Assembly (NCBI RefSeq): GCF_003449015.1
Contig: NZ_QRGD01000013.1
Span: forward strand, 32,189 to 96,188
Reading direction: 5' to 3'
DNA: 64,000 bases
DNA from: Aureibaculum luteum
Lineage (GTDB): Bacteria; Bacteroidota; Bacteroidia; Flavobacteriales; Flavobacteriaceae
Part shown: positions 7,823-17,465 of the stretch, piece after piece
Layout of the letters: every line of letters starts with the position of its first letter
Numbering within the stretch: the first letter of the stretch is position 1
The notes under the pieces: generated by a model
The model's database searches: none
Told to the model about the DNA's origin: nothing
The model's input: only the letters and a program-made list of their open reading frames with translations
Program-made: the position numbers and the translations under genes

Positions 7823-9598
7823 TTAATTACTATATATCTTATCGTATAAATCTTTATATATTTCTTTTATAACGGCTCGTTTCATTTTCATGGTAGGTGT
7901 TAAGTGCCCACCATCAATACTCCAAACATCGGGAGTGAGTTCAAAACGTTTAATTTGTTCCCATTTACCAAAGTTTTTATTGCATTTATCTATGTCTTTT
8001 TGAATACGTTGAATAACTTCAGGATTCTTAATGATTTCTTGATCACTATTGCCGATGGTTGCATTTTTTCTTTTAGCCCATTCTTTTATAAAATCAAAAT
8101 TAGGTTGGATTAAGGCAGCTGGCATTTTTTCGCCTTCACCAATCACCATTATTTGTTCTATAAATTGAGATTCTTTTAAAATATTTTCTAATAGTGTTGG
8201 TATAACGTACTTACCTCCAGAGGTCTTGAACATTTCTTTTTTACGTCCAGTAATTTTTAAGAAACCTTCACTATCTATCTCACCCTTATCTCCCGTATGG
8301 AAACAATCTCCAGTCATAACACTCTTTGTTTTTTCAGGATCTTTATAATAACCCATCATCACATTGGGGCCTTTAATCAATATTTCGCCATCTTCAGCAA
8401 TAGTTACTTCAACATTTCTAATAGGTTTACCAACGGCACCAATTTTAAACATTTTGTCTTTATACATATTAACAGCAACTACAGGAGAAGTTTCTGTAAG
8501 GCCATAACCTTCCATAACATACATTCCTGCCGCACAAAATATTCTTGCTAATCTCGGATTTAAAGCGGCACTACCAGAAACCATTGTGCCTAAGTTACCT
8601 CCTAAGGCTTCTTGCCATTTACTGAAAATTAATTTTCTAGCAATTTTAAGTTTAAATTCATACCACCAGCCATTTACCTCGTAGGGCTCAAATTTTTCAC
8701 CAATTTCAACTGCCCAATAAAACAAGGCTTTTTTTATGCCTGTTAATTCTCCTCCTTTGGCATATATTTTATCATATAATTTTTCTAATAAACGAGGCAC
8801 AACACTCATCATATGAGGTTGAACTTCCTTAATATTATCACCAATTTTATCTAAACCTTCAGCATAATAGACTGTACAACCAGCATATTGATATAAATAA
8901 ATTAATAATCTTTCAAAAATATGACAAATAGGTAAAAAGCTCAAAATTCGGGTCTCACCGTCAATTAAAGGTAATCTAGGGTCGCTATCTAAGGCATTGC
9001 TAACAATGTTTTTATGCGAAAGCATAACTCCCTTGGGTTTTCCAGTTGTTCCAGATGTATATATAATGGTAGCCAAATCGGTATATAATACTTCACTTTT
9101 TCGTTGATCTAATTCGGGTTGGTTATCTAAATCTTTACCCAACTCAAACAGTTCAGAATAATGTTTACATCCTTCGATTTGATCATAACAAAAGACTTCT
9201 TTTAAACTGGTTTTACTTTTGATAGCATTGACTTTAGCTAGCACTTCACTATCAGAAACAAAACAATATATGGATTCACTATGGTTTAATACATATTCAT
9301 AATCTTCCGCAGATATAGTGGGGTAAATTGGAATGTTTTGAGCACCTGTTTGCAAAACACCTATATCAGTAATATTCCATTCCGTTCGATTCGTAGAAGA
9401 TATTATTGCAATTTTATCGTTCTTTTTAACTCCTAATTTAAGTAAGGCTCTACTTAATGCATTCGCTTTATCTAAATATTCTTTTGTGGATGTTTTTACC
9501 CATTCTCCATCATATTTAGTTACCAATGCGGCGTCTAAATTGTATTTCTCCAATTGATAGTAGGGGAAATCAAATAATCTCGTAATTTCTATGGGCAT
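7823..9598 (-). CDS. Long-chain fatty acid--CoA ligase, AMP-forming
   Basis: A 591-residue member of the ANL adenylating superfamily, activating fatty acids to acyl-CoA through an acyl-adenylate. The AMP-binding P-loop YTSGTTGKPKG lies near residue 180, the second core motif GYGLTETSP near 380, and the hinge region GDKGEIDSEGFLKITGRKKE near 445. The extended C-terminal part and an ending close to KEIYKDLYDKIYS match long-chain ligases of the FAA1/FadD15 type common in Bacteroidota. No signal or membrane segment was seen. It stands alone between dnaX and the divergent pheT. The chain-length preference cannot be read from sequence. Confidence 0.92.
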   Translation of the reverse strand: MPIEITRLFDFPYYQLEKYNLDAALVTKYDGEWVKTSTKEYLDKANALSRALLKLGVKKNDKIAIISSTNRTEWNITDIGVLQTGAQNIPIYPTISAEDYEYVLNHSESIYCFVSDSEVLAKVNAIKSKTSLKEVFCYDQIEGCKHYSELFELGKDLDNQPELDQRKSEVLYTDLATIIYTSGTTGKPKGVMLSHKNIVSNALDSDPRLPLIDGETRILSFLPICHIFERLLIYLYQYAGCTVYYAEGLDKIGDNIKEVQPHMMSVVPRLLEKLYDKIYAKGGELTGIKKALFYWAVEIGEKFEPYEVNGWWYEFKLKIARKLIFSKWQEALGGNLGTMVSGSAALNPRLARIFCAAGMYVMEGYGLTETSPVVAVNMYKDKMFKIGAVGKPIRNVEVTIAEDGEILIKGPNVMMGYYKDPEKTKSVMTGDCFHTGDKGEIDSEGFLKITGRKKEMFKTSGGKYVIPTLLENILKESQFIEQIMVIGEGEKMPAALIQPNFDFIKEWAKRKNATIGNSDQEIIKNPEVIQRIQKDIDKCNKNFGKWEQIKRFELTPDVWSIDGGHLTPTMKMKRAVIKEIYKDLYDKIYSN

Positions 9599-9741
9599 AT
9601 TTTTGTAATTTGGTAATGCAAAGTATAAAAATTAAAAGGAATATACAAGCGAAAAACAGTGTTTAATATGATCGTAATTATATTAATTTTTAGATGATGA
9701 AATTTATACATTCCCTATTGCAACTAGTAAAATGTATTGAT

Positions 9742-9749
9742 TATCTTTG
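9742..9749 (+). promoter_or_regulatory. Promoter -7 box for pheT-pyrD
   Basis: TATCTTTG matches the Bacteroidota TAnnTTTG box, 25 bases before the pheT start. A TTG at 9718-9720 lies 21 bases upstream and could serve as the -33 element. Confidence 0.5.
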
Positions 9750-9774
9750 TGCCGATTTAAAAAAAATAGAATAA

Positions 9775-12207
9775 ATGAAGATTTCTTATAATTGGTTACA
9801 ACAATTCTTAAAGATTGATTTAGAGGTAGAAAAGGTTGGTGAAATTTTAACCGATTTAGGCTTGGAAGTAGAGGGTATTGAAAAAGTAGAATCTATAAAA
9901 GGAAGTTTAGAGGGGATTGTAGTAGGAGAGGTATTGACTTGCGAAAAGCATCCTAATGCAGATCGATTAAAAGTGACTACAGTAGACTTGGGCAATGGAG
10001 AGCCATTACAAATTGTGTGTGGAGCTCCTAATGTAGACGCTGGTCAAAAAGTACCAGTAGCAACTGTTGGCACCACATTATATGATAATGAAGGTAACGG
10101 ATTTAAAATTAAAAAAGGAAATATAAGAGGTGAAGCTAGTCACGGAATGATTTGTGCTGAGGATGAGTTAGGACTGGGTGAAGGTCATGATGGAATTTTA
10201 GTCTTAGATAAAAAAGTTAAAGCAGGTACGCCTGCTGCTGAATTATTTGAAATATCGACAGATTATGTTTTTGAAATAGGGTTAACTCCCAATAGATCTG
10301 ATGCAATGAGTCATTTTGGAGTAGCACGTGATTTAAAAGCGGGTTTACTGCAACTAAATATTGATGAAGAATTAATAACTCCTTCAGTAAGTAATTTTGA
10401 TGTTGACATCCGTTCCTTAAAAATACAGGTTGACGTTGCTAATAAAAAGCAAGTGCCCCGTTACGCAGGAGTAACAATTACAGGGATTAAAGTGGAAGAC
10501 TCTCCTAAATGGATGCAAGATAAATTAAAGGCAATTGGCGTAAACCCAATTAATAATATTGTTGATATTACCAATTATGTGTTACATGAGTTGGGACAAC
10601 CGTTGCATGCTTTTGATGCATCGAAAATAAATGGAAATAAAATTATTGTAAAAAATTTACCAAAAGATACGGAGTTTGTAACCTTAGATGGAGAAACGCG
10701 AAAATTACATAAAGATGATATTATGATTTGCGATGGCGATTCAAATCCTTTATGTATTGCAGGTGTTTATGGTGGTTTAGATTCTGGAGTAAGCAAAAAC
10801 ACAACCGCTATCTTTTTAGAAAGTGCTTATTTTGATGCTGTTTCTATTCGTAAAACAGCTAAAAGATTTGGTTTAAATACGGATGCTTCATTCCGTTTTG
10901 AAAGAGGGATTGATCCAAATATTACTGATTATGCATTGAAAAGAGCTGCTTTGTTAATTGAAGAAATAGCTGGAGGAGAAATTTCTTCTGACCTAATTGA
11001 TATTTACCCAGATAAAATAGAAGATCATCAAGTGCGATTTTCATTTGATAATGCAGAAAAACTGATTGGAGAAAGGTTAAAACCAGATACCATTAAAAAT
11101 ATCTTAGCTTCATTAGATATTAAAATTAACAATCAAACCGATTCAGGATTAGGATTAACAATACCTTCATACCGAGTTGATGTTACTAGAGAGGCAGATA
11201 TTATTGAAGAAATTTTAAGAGTTTATGGCTATAATAATGTCAAAACTTCACCGAAGTTGAATACTTCAATTTCATATGTTCCTAATCCAGATGCTAATAA
11301 ATTACAGAATTTAATTAGCAATCAACTGGCTAGTCAAGGATTTTATGAAATGATGGCCAATTCATTAACTAGTCCTGATTATGTTGAATTTTCAGAACAA
11401 ATAGACTCGAAGCATAATGTAACGATGCTTAATCCCTTAAGTGCTGATTTATCCGTGTTAAGACAGACCTTACTTTTTAGTGGTTTGGAAGCTGTAGCCT
11501 ATAATATCAACAGAAAAAGTAGTGACATTAAATTGTTTGAATTTGGAAATACCTATCATAAATTTGATGGTAAATATGAAGAACAAAAACATTTTTCCCT
11601 TTTAATATCAGGAAATAGGAATGATAATAATTGGTTGCTTAAAACAAAAAAATCTGATTTCTTTTATGGAAAAGGAATCGTTCAAAATGTTTTAGAAAGA
11701 GTTGGTCTTAGCTCATATAAATCGCTACCACTTGAAAATGATTTCTTTTCAGAAGGCATATCATTACAGGTTGGAAAAGAAACGCTTGTAGATTTTGGTG
11801 TGGTTAAATCGACCATTACCAAGCAATTTGGAATTAAGCAAGAAGTACTTTACGCAGACTTTAATTGGGATGCGATGCTTCAATTTATAAAAAACAAAAC
11901 ACTAAAAGTTAGTGGTTTAACTAAGTTTCCATCGGTTAAAAGAGATTTCTCATTATTATTGGATAAGAAAGTGACTTTTAATGAAGTGTATCAATTGGCA
12001 TTTCAAACAGATAGAAAAATATTAAAATCTGTCGATTTATTTGATGTGTATGAAGGTGATAAATTGCCAGAAGGTAAAAAATCTTATGCCGTGAGTTTTA
12101 TATTACAAGATGATAAACAGACGTTAACAGACAATCAAATTGACGGTGTGATGAATAAGTTACAACAAACATTTGAAACCAAATTAAAAGCAGAATTAAG
12201 AGCGTAA
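9775..12207 (+). CDS. pheT: Phenylalanine--tRNA ligase beta subunit
   Basis: An 810-residue beta subunit of phenylalanyl-tRNA synthetase. Domain order is complete: N-terminal MKISYNWLQQF, the tRNA-binding OB fold (about 40-150, with CEKHPNADRLKVTTV and VCGAPNV), B3/B4 editing domain (about 210-390), B5 (about 400-470), the catalytic-like core, and a C-terminal anticodon-binding FDX-ACB fold (about 715-808, FPSVKRDFSLLLDKKV). Length is normal. The alpha subunit gene is not adjacent, which is common in this phylum. It is followed after 3 bases by pyrD, suggesting one transcript. Confidence 0.97.
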   Translation: MKISYNWLQQFLKIDLEVEKVGEILTDLGLEVEGIEKVESIKGSLEGIVVGEVLTCEKHPNADRLKVTTVDLGNGEPLQIVCGAPNVDAGQKVPVATVGTTLYDNEGNGFKIKKGNIRGEASHGMICAEDELGLGEGHDGILVLDKKVKAGTPAAELFEISTDYVFEIGLTPNRSDAMSHFGVARDLKAGLLQLNIDEELITPSVSNFDVDIRSLKIQVDVANKKQVPRYAGVTITGIKVEDSPKWMQDKLKAIGVNPINNIVDITNYVLHELGQPLHAFDASKINGNKIIVKNLPKDTEFVTLDGETRKLHKDDIMICDGDSNPLCIAGVYGGLDSGVSKNTTAIFLESAYFDAVSIRKTAKRFGLNTDASFRFERGIDPNITDYALKRAALLIEEIAGGEISSDLIDIYPDKIEDHQVRFSFDNAEKLIGERLKPDTIKNILASLDIKINNQTDSGLGLTIPSYRVDVTREADIIEEILRVYGYNNVKTSPKLNTSISYVPNPDANKLQNLISNQLASQGFYEMMANSLTSPDYVEFSEQIDSKHNVTMLNPLSADLSVLRQTLLFSGLEAVAYNINRKSSDIKLFEFGNTYHKFDGKYEEQKHFSLLISGNRNDNNWLLKTKKSDFFYGKGIVQNVLERVGLSSYKSLPLENDFFSEGISLQVGKETLVDFGVVKSTITKQFGIKQEVLYADFNWDAMLQFIKNKTLKVSGLTKFPSVKRDFSLLLDKKVTFNEVYQLAFQTDRKILKSVDLFDVYEGDKLPEGKKSYAVSFILQDDKQTLTDNQIDGVMNKLQQTFETKLKAELRA

Positions 12208-12210
12208 ACA

Positions 12211-13227
12211 ATGTATAAACTCATCAGAAAAGTACTGTTTTTATTTGATCCTGAAAAAGTCCACTATTTTACATTTTCTCTTATAAAAAATGGTTTTAAA
12301 ATTCCTTTTATAAAAGCCATAGTTAAAGGTAAATTTAAAGTTGAAGACAAAAAGTTAGAACGTAATTTATTTGGACTAACGTTTAGAAATCCAGTAGGTT
12401 TAGCAGCAGGAATGGATAAAAATGCCTTTTTATTTGATGAGCTTTCCTATTATGGATTCGGATTTGTGGAAATTGGTACCGTAACACCAAAGCCACAACC
12501 AGGAAATCCTAAAAAACGCTTATTTCGACTTAAAGAAGATGGTGGTATTATTAATAGAATGGGGTTTAATAATGAAGGTGTAGATGCTGCTGTAGAACGA
12601 TTAAAGAATAAAAAAACAGATGTTATTATAGGTGGTAATATTGGTAAAAATAAGATTACGCCTAATGAAAACGCTATTGATGATTATATCATCTGTTTTA
12701 ATAAACTTTTTGAAGTAGTTGACTATTTCGTGGTCAATGTGAGCTCACCCAATACTCCTAATTTAAGAGACTTACAAGAAAAAGAGCCTTTAACAAAATT
12801 GTTAAATACCTTACAAGAAGAAAATAATAAGAAAGCCACTAGAAAACCAATTTTATTAAAAATTGCTCCCGATTTAACGGATACCCAATTACTTGATATT
12901 ATTGATATTATTGAAACTACAAAAATTGATGGTGTAATTGCTACAAATACTACAATTTCTAGAGAAGGTTTACAATCTGAAAATAAAAATGAAACAGGAG
13001 GTTTAAGTGGTAAGCCGTTAACTAACCGTTCTACAGAAGTGATTCGATTTTTAGCTGATAAATCTAATAAAGCATTTCCTATAATTGGTGTTGGAGGAAT
13101 TCATTCTGCGGAAGACGCCCTTGAAAAAATTGAAGCCGGTGCAGATTTAGTGCAAGTCTATACAGGTTTTATCTATGAAGGTCCTGCATTGGTAAAGCGA
13201 ATTAATAAGTTATTAATAAAGCAATAA
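12211..13227 (+). CDS. pyrD: Dihydroorotate dehydrogenase, quinone-dependent (class 2)
   Basis: A 338-residue class 2 enzyme oxidising dihydroorotate to orotate in pyrimidine synthesis, with FMN and membrane quinone. The N-terminal ~40 residues form the quinone-tunnel helices of class 2. FMN and substrate motifs follow: [42 protein letters not shown], and [14 protein letters not shown] with the class 2 catalytic Ser. C-terminal [19 protein letters not shown] binds the FMN phosphate. It sits 3 bases behind pheT and is likely cotranscribed. Confidence 0.96.
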   Translation: MYKLIRKVLFLFDPEKVHYFTFSLIKNGFKIPFIKAIVKGKFKVEDKKLERNLFGLTFRNPVGLAAGMDKNAFLFDELSYYGFGFVEIGTVTPKPQPGNPKKRLFRLKEDGGIINRMGFNNEGVDAAVERLKNKKTDVIIGGNIGKNKITPNENAIDDYIICFNKLFEVVDYFVVNVSSPNTPNLRDLQEKEPLTKLLNTLQEENNKKATRKPILLKIAPDLTDTQLLDIIDIIETTKIDGVIATNTTISREGLQSENKNETGGLSGKPLTNRSTEVIRFLADKSNKAFPIIGVGGIHSAEDALEKIEAGADLVQVYTGFIYEGPALVKRINKLLIKQ

Positions 13228-13567
13228 AATAAGTTCTCTTATTTTTTTAGCACCGCTTTTAGGGTGAAGAAAGGGTAATACGGATATAAAGTCAATGCTA
13301 ATAAAACGATAAAAGGGGAGTTTGAAAACTTGTAATTTAAAACCCTTTTTAGAATATAATATCTTGGGACTTAATTAGTCAAACCCACGGCCATCCTCCT
13401 TCGTCATATGTCACCTCTCTTTGCCTAAAGCAAGGAGCTGTTCTCATTGACATTTATTATAAATTGATAAGTAGCAATTTTCAAGTATGGGTAAAAAATA
13501 GTGTCTTTTAAACGCTTAAGAAATAGTATCACTGTAATAGTCAAAGTCCTTCCTTTTTGGGAAGGAT
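13228..13567. other. Intergenic region between convergent pyrD and purL
   Basis: About 340 bases with no credible ORF. It includes a GC-richer patch near 13380-13445 that looks like decayed sequence. The only clear structure is the hairpin at its right end. Confidence 0.5.
13547..13566. terminator. Hairpin at the purL 3' end
   Basis: TCCTTCC and GGAAGGA form a perfect 7-bp stem around TTTTTG, one base from the purL stop. The following T-run is weak on either strand, so termination is probable but not certain. Confidence 0.5.
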
Positions 13568-16500
13568 TTAGGATGGATTTTTCTTTTCAATCCATTTTCT
13601 AGCATTCACAAATGCTTCTAGCCAGGGAGAAACTTCATCTTTTCTTCCTTCAGGATAATTAGCCCAATTCCATTGAAAAGTCGAACGTTCTATATGTGGC
13701 ATCGTTACTAAGTGACGACCACTGGTATCGCACAACATGGCAGTGTTGAAATCAGAACCATTAGGGTTATGGGGATATTCAGCATAACCATATTTGGCGA
13801 CAACATCATAATTGTCTTCGGACATTGGTAAGTTAAATTTACCTTCACCGTGACTAATCCAAACACCTAAAGTACTTCCTGCTAAAGAAGATAGCATTAT
13901 TGAATTATTTTCTTGAATATATACTGAAGTAAATGAACTTTCGTGTTTATGAGAGTCGTTATGTTTCATTTTTCCATGGTTAGTATGATCGGGGTTGATA
14001 ACTTCCAATTCCATAAATAACTGACAACCATTGCAAATTCCAACAGATAAAGTGTCTTCTCTTGCAAAGAAATCGTTGATTACCTTATTGGCTTTTTCGT
14101 TGTATTTAATGGCACCTGCCCAACCTTTAGCAGAACCCAACACATCCGAATTACTAAATCCGCCAACAGCTCCCAAAAATTGAATATCTTCTAAATTTTC
14201 ACGACCAGAAATTAGATCGGTCATGTGAACATCTTTTACATCAAATCCTGCCAAATACATGGCATTTGCCATTTCTCGTTCAGAGTTACTACCTTTTTCA
14301 CGGAGAATAGCAGCTTTAGGTCTCTCCCGAATATCTCGGGACGCTCGACCTGACAACCCTGTTATATCTTTCAGCTTACCCGTAAAGTGTTTTGGAAAAA
14401 CGTAGGCTAACGGTTGATTTTTATAATTATCAAATCTATCTTGAGCTAAATTATTTGCTGTTTGATGCTTATCTAATAAATACGAAGTTTTAAACCAAAC
14501 ATCTCTTAACTCAGAAACATTCAACACTAAATCTTCATGTTGATTCTTTATGGAAAGTGTTTCGTTAGAAGTTACTTTTCCTATCCTATAAAATTCAATA
14601 TTAGCATCAGTTAATATTTTTTCAACTGAATTATCTTCAGCTTGAAAAACAATTCCTGCATTTTCAGAAAACAATAGTTTGGAAGTGTCTTTTTCATTAA
14701 TTGCCGATACGTCTATGGTCGCTCCTAAGCTTATATCTGCAAAACACATTTCTAATAGTGTCGTTATCAATCCACCAGATGCAACATCATGTCCGGCAAC
14801 AATCTTGTCATTTTTAATTAGCTTTTGAATGGTATTAAAAATTGTTGCAAACTGCTTCGCATCTTTTATTGAAGGAGCTTTGCTACCCACTTTATTCAAT
14901 GTTTGAGCAAATGAACTTCCTCCTAATTCGTGACTTTCCTGTGAAAGATTGATATAATAAATAGATCCTTTATTGGCTTGTAACACAGGTTCTACAACTT
15001 TGGTAATATCATTACAATGACCAGCTGCCGAAATAATTACAGTACCTGGAGCGATTACTTCTTCATTAGGATATTTTTGTTTCATTGACAAGGAATCTTT
15101 CCCTGTAGGTACATTTATACCCAGTTCAATGGCGAATTCTGAAATAGCTTCAACAGCTTCATATAAACGAGCATCTTCACCTTCATTTCTACAAGGCCAC
15201 ATCCAGTTTGCTGAAAGTGAAATACTCTTAAGTCCCTCTTCAAGTGGTGCCCAAATAATATTTGTTAACGCCTCAGCAATTGAATTTCTACTTCCGGCAA
15301 TAGGGTCAATTAAACCTGAAATAGGGGAGTGCCCTATACTAGTCGCAATTCCTTCCTTACCTTTATAGTCTAACGCCATTACCGCACAATTGTTAAGTGG
15401 TAATTGTAACGGGCCAACACATTGTTGCTTGGCAACTTTACCACCTACACATCGGTCTACTTTATTTGTCAACCAGTCTTTACAGGCAACAGCTTCTAAT
15501 TGTAATACGCGTTTAAGGTAGTCTGTAAATTTATCATTATCATATACCAATTCTTCATAATTTCGTTGAATGGTTACATCATTCATTATCGTTTTTGGAG
15601 AGCTGCCAAACATATCTTCCAACGCTAAGTCCATTGGCTTTTCACCAGTTGTTTTTGACTCAAAGGTAAAACGATTATCCCCTGTAACATCACCAACAGT
15701 ATAAATAGGAGAACGCTCACGTTCTGCAATTCGTTGTAAATTTTCTAAATGTTTTTCACCAATAACCAATCCCATTCTTTCTTGAGATTCATTCCCGATT
15801 ATTTCTTTGGCGGATAGTGTCGGATCTCCAATAGGAAGCTTATCTAAATCAATTTTTCCACCGGTATCTTCCACCAATTCAGAAAGACAATTCAGATGAC
15901 CACCCGCTCCATGATCGTGAATAGAAACAATATGATTTATATCGCTTTCTACCATACCACGAATGGCGTTTGCCGCTCTTTTTTGCATTTCAGGATTTGA
16001 ACGTTGTACAGCATTCAATTCAATACCACTTTCAAAGGCACCAGTATCTGCAGAAGATACTGCAGCACCACCCATTCCAATTCTATAATTATCACCACCT
16101 AAAAGGACAATTTTATCACCAGTTTTTGGGGTGTCTTTTAAGGCTTGCTCTGCCTTTCCATATCCGATACCACCAGCTTGCATGATCACTTTGTCGTAAC
16201 CTAATTTTCTAGAATGCTCTCCATGTTCAAAAGTTAAAACAGATCCACAAATTAAGGGTTGGCCGAATTTATTACCAAAATCAGAAGCACCATTTGATGC
16301 TTTAATTAAAATATCAATAGGCGTTTGATATAACCATGGACGTGCAGGCATCGCATCTTCCCAAGGCTTGTCTTGATTCGAGTCAACCGAATCTTGCTCT
16401 AATCGAGAATACGAAGTCATATATACTGCTGTTCCCGCTAAAGGTAAAGATCCTTTTCCACCTGCTAGTCTATCACGAATCTCACCACCGGAACCTGTTG

Positions 16501-17296
16501 CTGCACCGTTGAAAGGCTCTACAGTTGTTGGGAAATTATGTGTTTCTGCTTTTAACGATAAAACGGAATTGTAATCTTTAACTTCATAAAAGTCAGGCTT
16601 ATCAGCTGTTTTTGGAGCAAATTGCTCCACTTTTGGACCTTTAATAAAAGCCACATTGTCTTTGTATGCTGAAACAATATCGTTAGGATGTATTTCAGAA
16701 GTTTTTTTAATCAATTTGAATAAAGAAGATGGTTTTTCCTTACCATCAATAACAAAAGAGCCATTGAAAATTTTATGACGACAATGTTCACTATTTACTT
16801 GTGAGAATCCGAAAACCTCAGAATCTGTTAGTTTTCTCCCAGATTCTTTATATAATTTTGCAGATAGATTTTCTAGGTATTCTACTTCGTCATCACTTAA
16901 CGAAAGCCCTTCTTGTTGATTATATTCTGCGATGTTTTCAATTTCTAAAACGGCTTCTGGTTGTATGTGAACATCAAAAATCTCTTGATTTAATATTATA
17001 TATTTTTGAAGAAGCATAGGGTCAAAATCTGCAAATACTTCATTTGAAGCGATGAATTCTTCTATTCTTAGAATCCCCTCAATACCCATATTTTGAGTTA
17101 TTTCAACAGCATTGGTACTCCAAGGTGTTATCATTGCAGCACGCGGTCCAACAAAATAAGCGTCAATAGTTGCTTGTTGTAGCATGGTTTTATTACCAAA
17201 TAACCAAGTAAGTTTATTAATGGAATCTGTTGTTAAATTGTTTGCGGTTTGTACTGCGAATACTTTGGTGTGTGACTCTCCAAAAAAATAGATCAT
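13568..17296 (-). CDS. purL: Phosphoribosylformylglycinamidine synthase
   Basis: A 1242-residue single-chain FGAM synthase (large PurL) that converts FGAR to FGAM with glutamine and ATP in purine synthesis. The linker region carries FGFSQVNSEHCRHKIFNG. The ATP-binding FGAM synthase half shows LKAETHNFPTTVEPF and GAATGSGGEIRD. A second AIRS-like repeat lies in the middle, and the C-terminal class I glutaminase (from about 985) has the nucleophile in GICNGCQLF and the catalytic His in PHIERS. Length fits the gamma-/Bacteroidota-type fused enzyme rather than the split PurSLQ system. It is a single gene here. Confidence 0.97.
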   Translation of the reverse strand: MIYFFGESHTKVFAVQTANNLTTDSINKLTWLFGNKTMLQQATIDAYFVGPRAAMITPWSTNAVEITQNMGIEGILRIEEFIASNEVFADFDPMLLQKYIILNQEIFDVHIQPEAVLEIENIAEYNQQEGLSLSDDEVEYLENLSAKLYKESGRKLTDSEVFGFSQVNSEHCRHKIFNGSFVIDGKEKPSSLFKLIKKTSEIHPNDIVSAYKDNVAFIKGPKVEQFAPKTADKPDFYEVKDYNSVLSLKAETHNFPTTVEPFNGAATGSGGEIRDRLAGGKGSLPLAGTAVYMTSYSRLEQDSVDSNQDKPWEDAMPARPWLYQTPIDILIKASNGASDFGNKFGQPLICGSVLTFEHGEHSRKLGYDKVIMQAGGIGYGKAEQALKDTPKTGDKIVLLGGDNYRIGMGGAAVSSADTGAFESGIELNAVQRSNPEMQKRAANAIRGMVESDINHIVSIHDHGAGGHLNCLSELVEDTGGKIDLDKLPIGDPTLSAKEIIGNESQERMGLVIGEKHLENLQRIAERERSPIYTVGDVTGDNRFTFESKTTGEKPMDLALEDMFGSSPKTIMNDVTIQRNYEELVYDNDKFTDYLKRVLQLEAVACKDWLTNKVDRCVGGKVAKQQCVGPLQLPLNNCAVMALDYKGKEGIATSIGHSPISGLIDPIAGSRNSIAEALTNIIWAPLEEGLKSISLSANWMWPCRNEGEDARLYEAVEAISEFAIELGINVPTGKDSLSMKQKYPNEEVIAPGTVIISAAGHCNDITKVVEPVLQANKGSIYYINLSQESHELGGSSFAQTLNKVGSKAPSIKDAKQFATIFNTIQKLIKNDKIVAGHDVASGGLITTLLEMCFADISLGATIDVSAINEKDTSKLLFSENAGIVFQAEDNSVEKILTDANIEFYRIGKVTSNETLSIKNQHEDLVLNVSELRDVWFKTSYLLDKHQTANNLAQDRFDNYKNQPLAYVFPKHFTGKLKDITGLSGRASRDIRERPKAAILREKGSNSEREMANAMYLAGFDVKDVHMTDLISGRENLEDIQFLGAVGGFSNSDVLGSAKGWAGAIKYNEKANKVINDFFAREDTLSVGICNGCQLFMELEVINPDHTNHGKMKHNDSHKHESSFTSVYIQENNSIMLSSLAGSTLGVWISHGEGKFNLPMSEDNYDVVAKYGYAEYPHNPNGSDFNTAMLCDTSGRHLVTMPHIERSTFQWNWANYPEGRKDEVSPWLEAFVNARKWIEKKNPS

Positions 17297-17412
17297 TGCT
17301 TTGATTTTGTGAGCAGTAAAAATACATATTTAGATGGTTAAGGATGTGTCAAAAGAAACAAAAATGACAAATGTTTTTAACAAGGTTTTGTTAGTATCTC
17401 TAGGTTTCTATA

Positions 17413-17442
17413 ATTGTAGGGTAAGGGGAATGTATTAATTTT
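17413..17442 (+). promoter_or_regulatory. Promoter of the PNGase-like gene
   Basis: TTG at 17413-17415 and TAATTTTG at 17435-17442 are separated by exactly 19 bases. This is the Bacteroidota sigma-ABfr arrangement, ending 23 bases before the start codon. Confidence 0.65.
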
Positions 17443-17465
17443 GTAAGGGTAAAATATAACCCAAC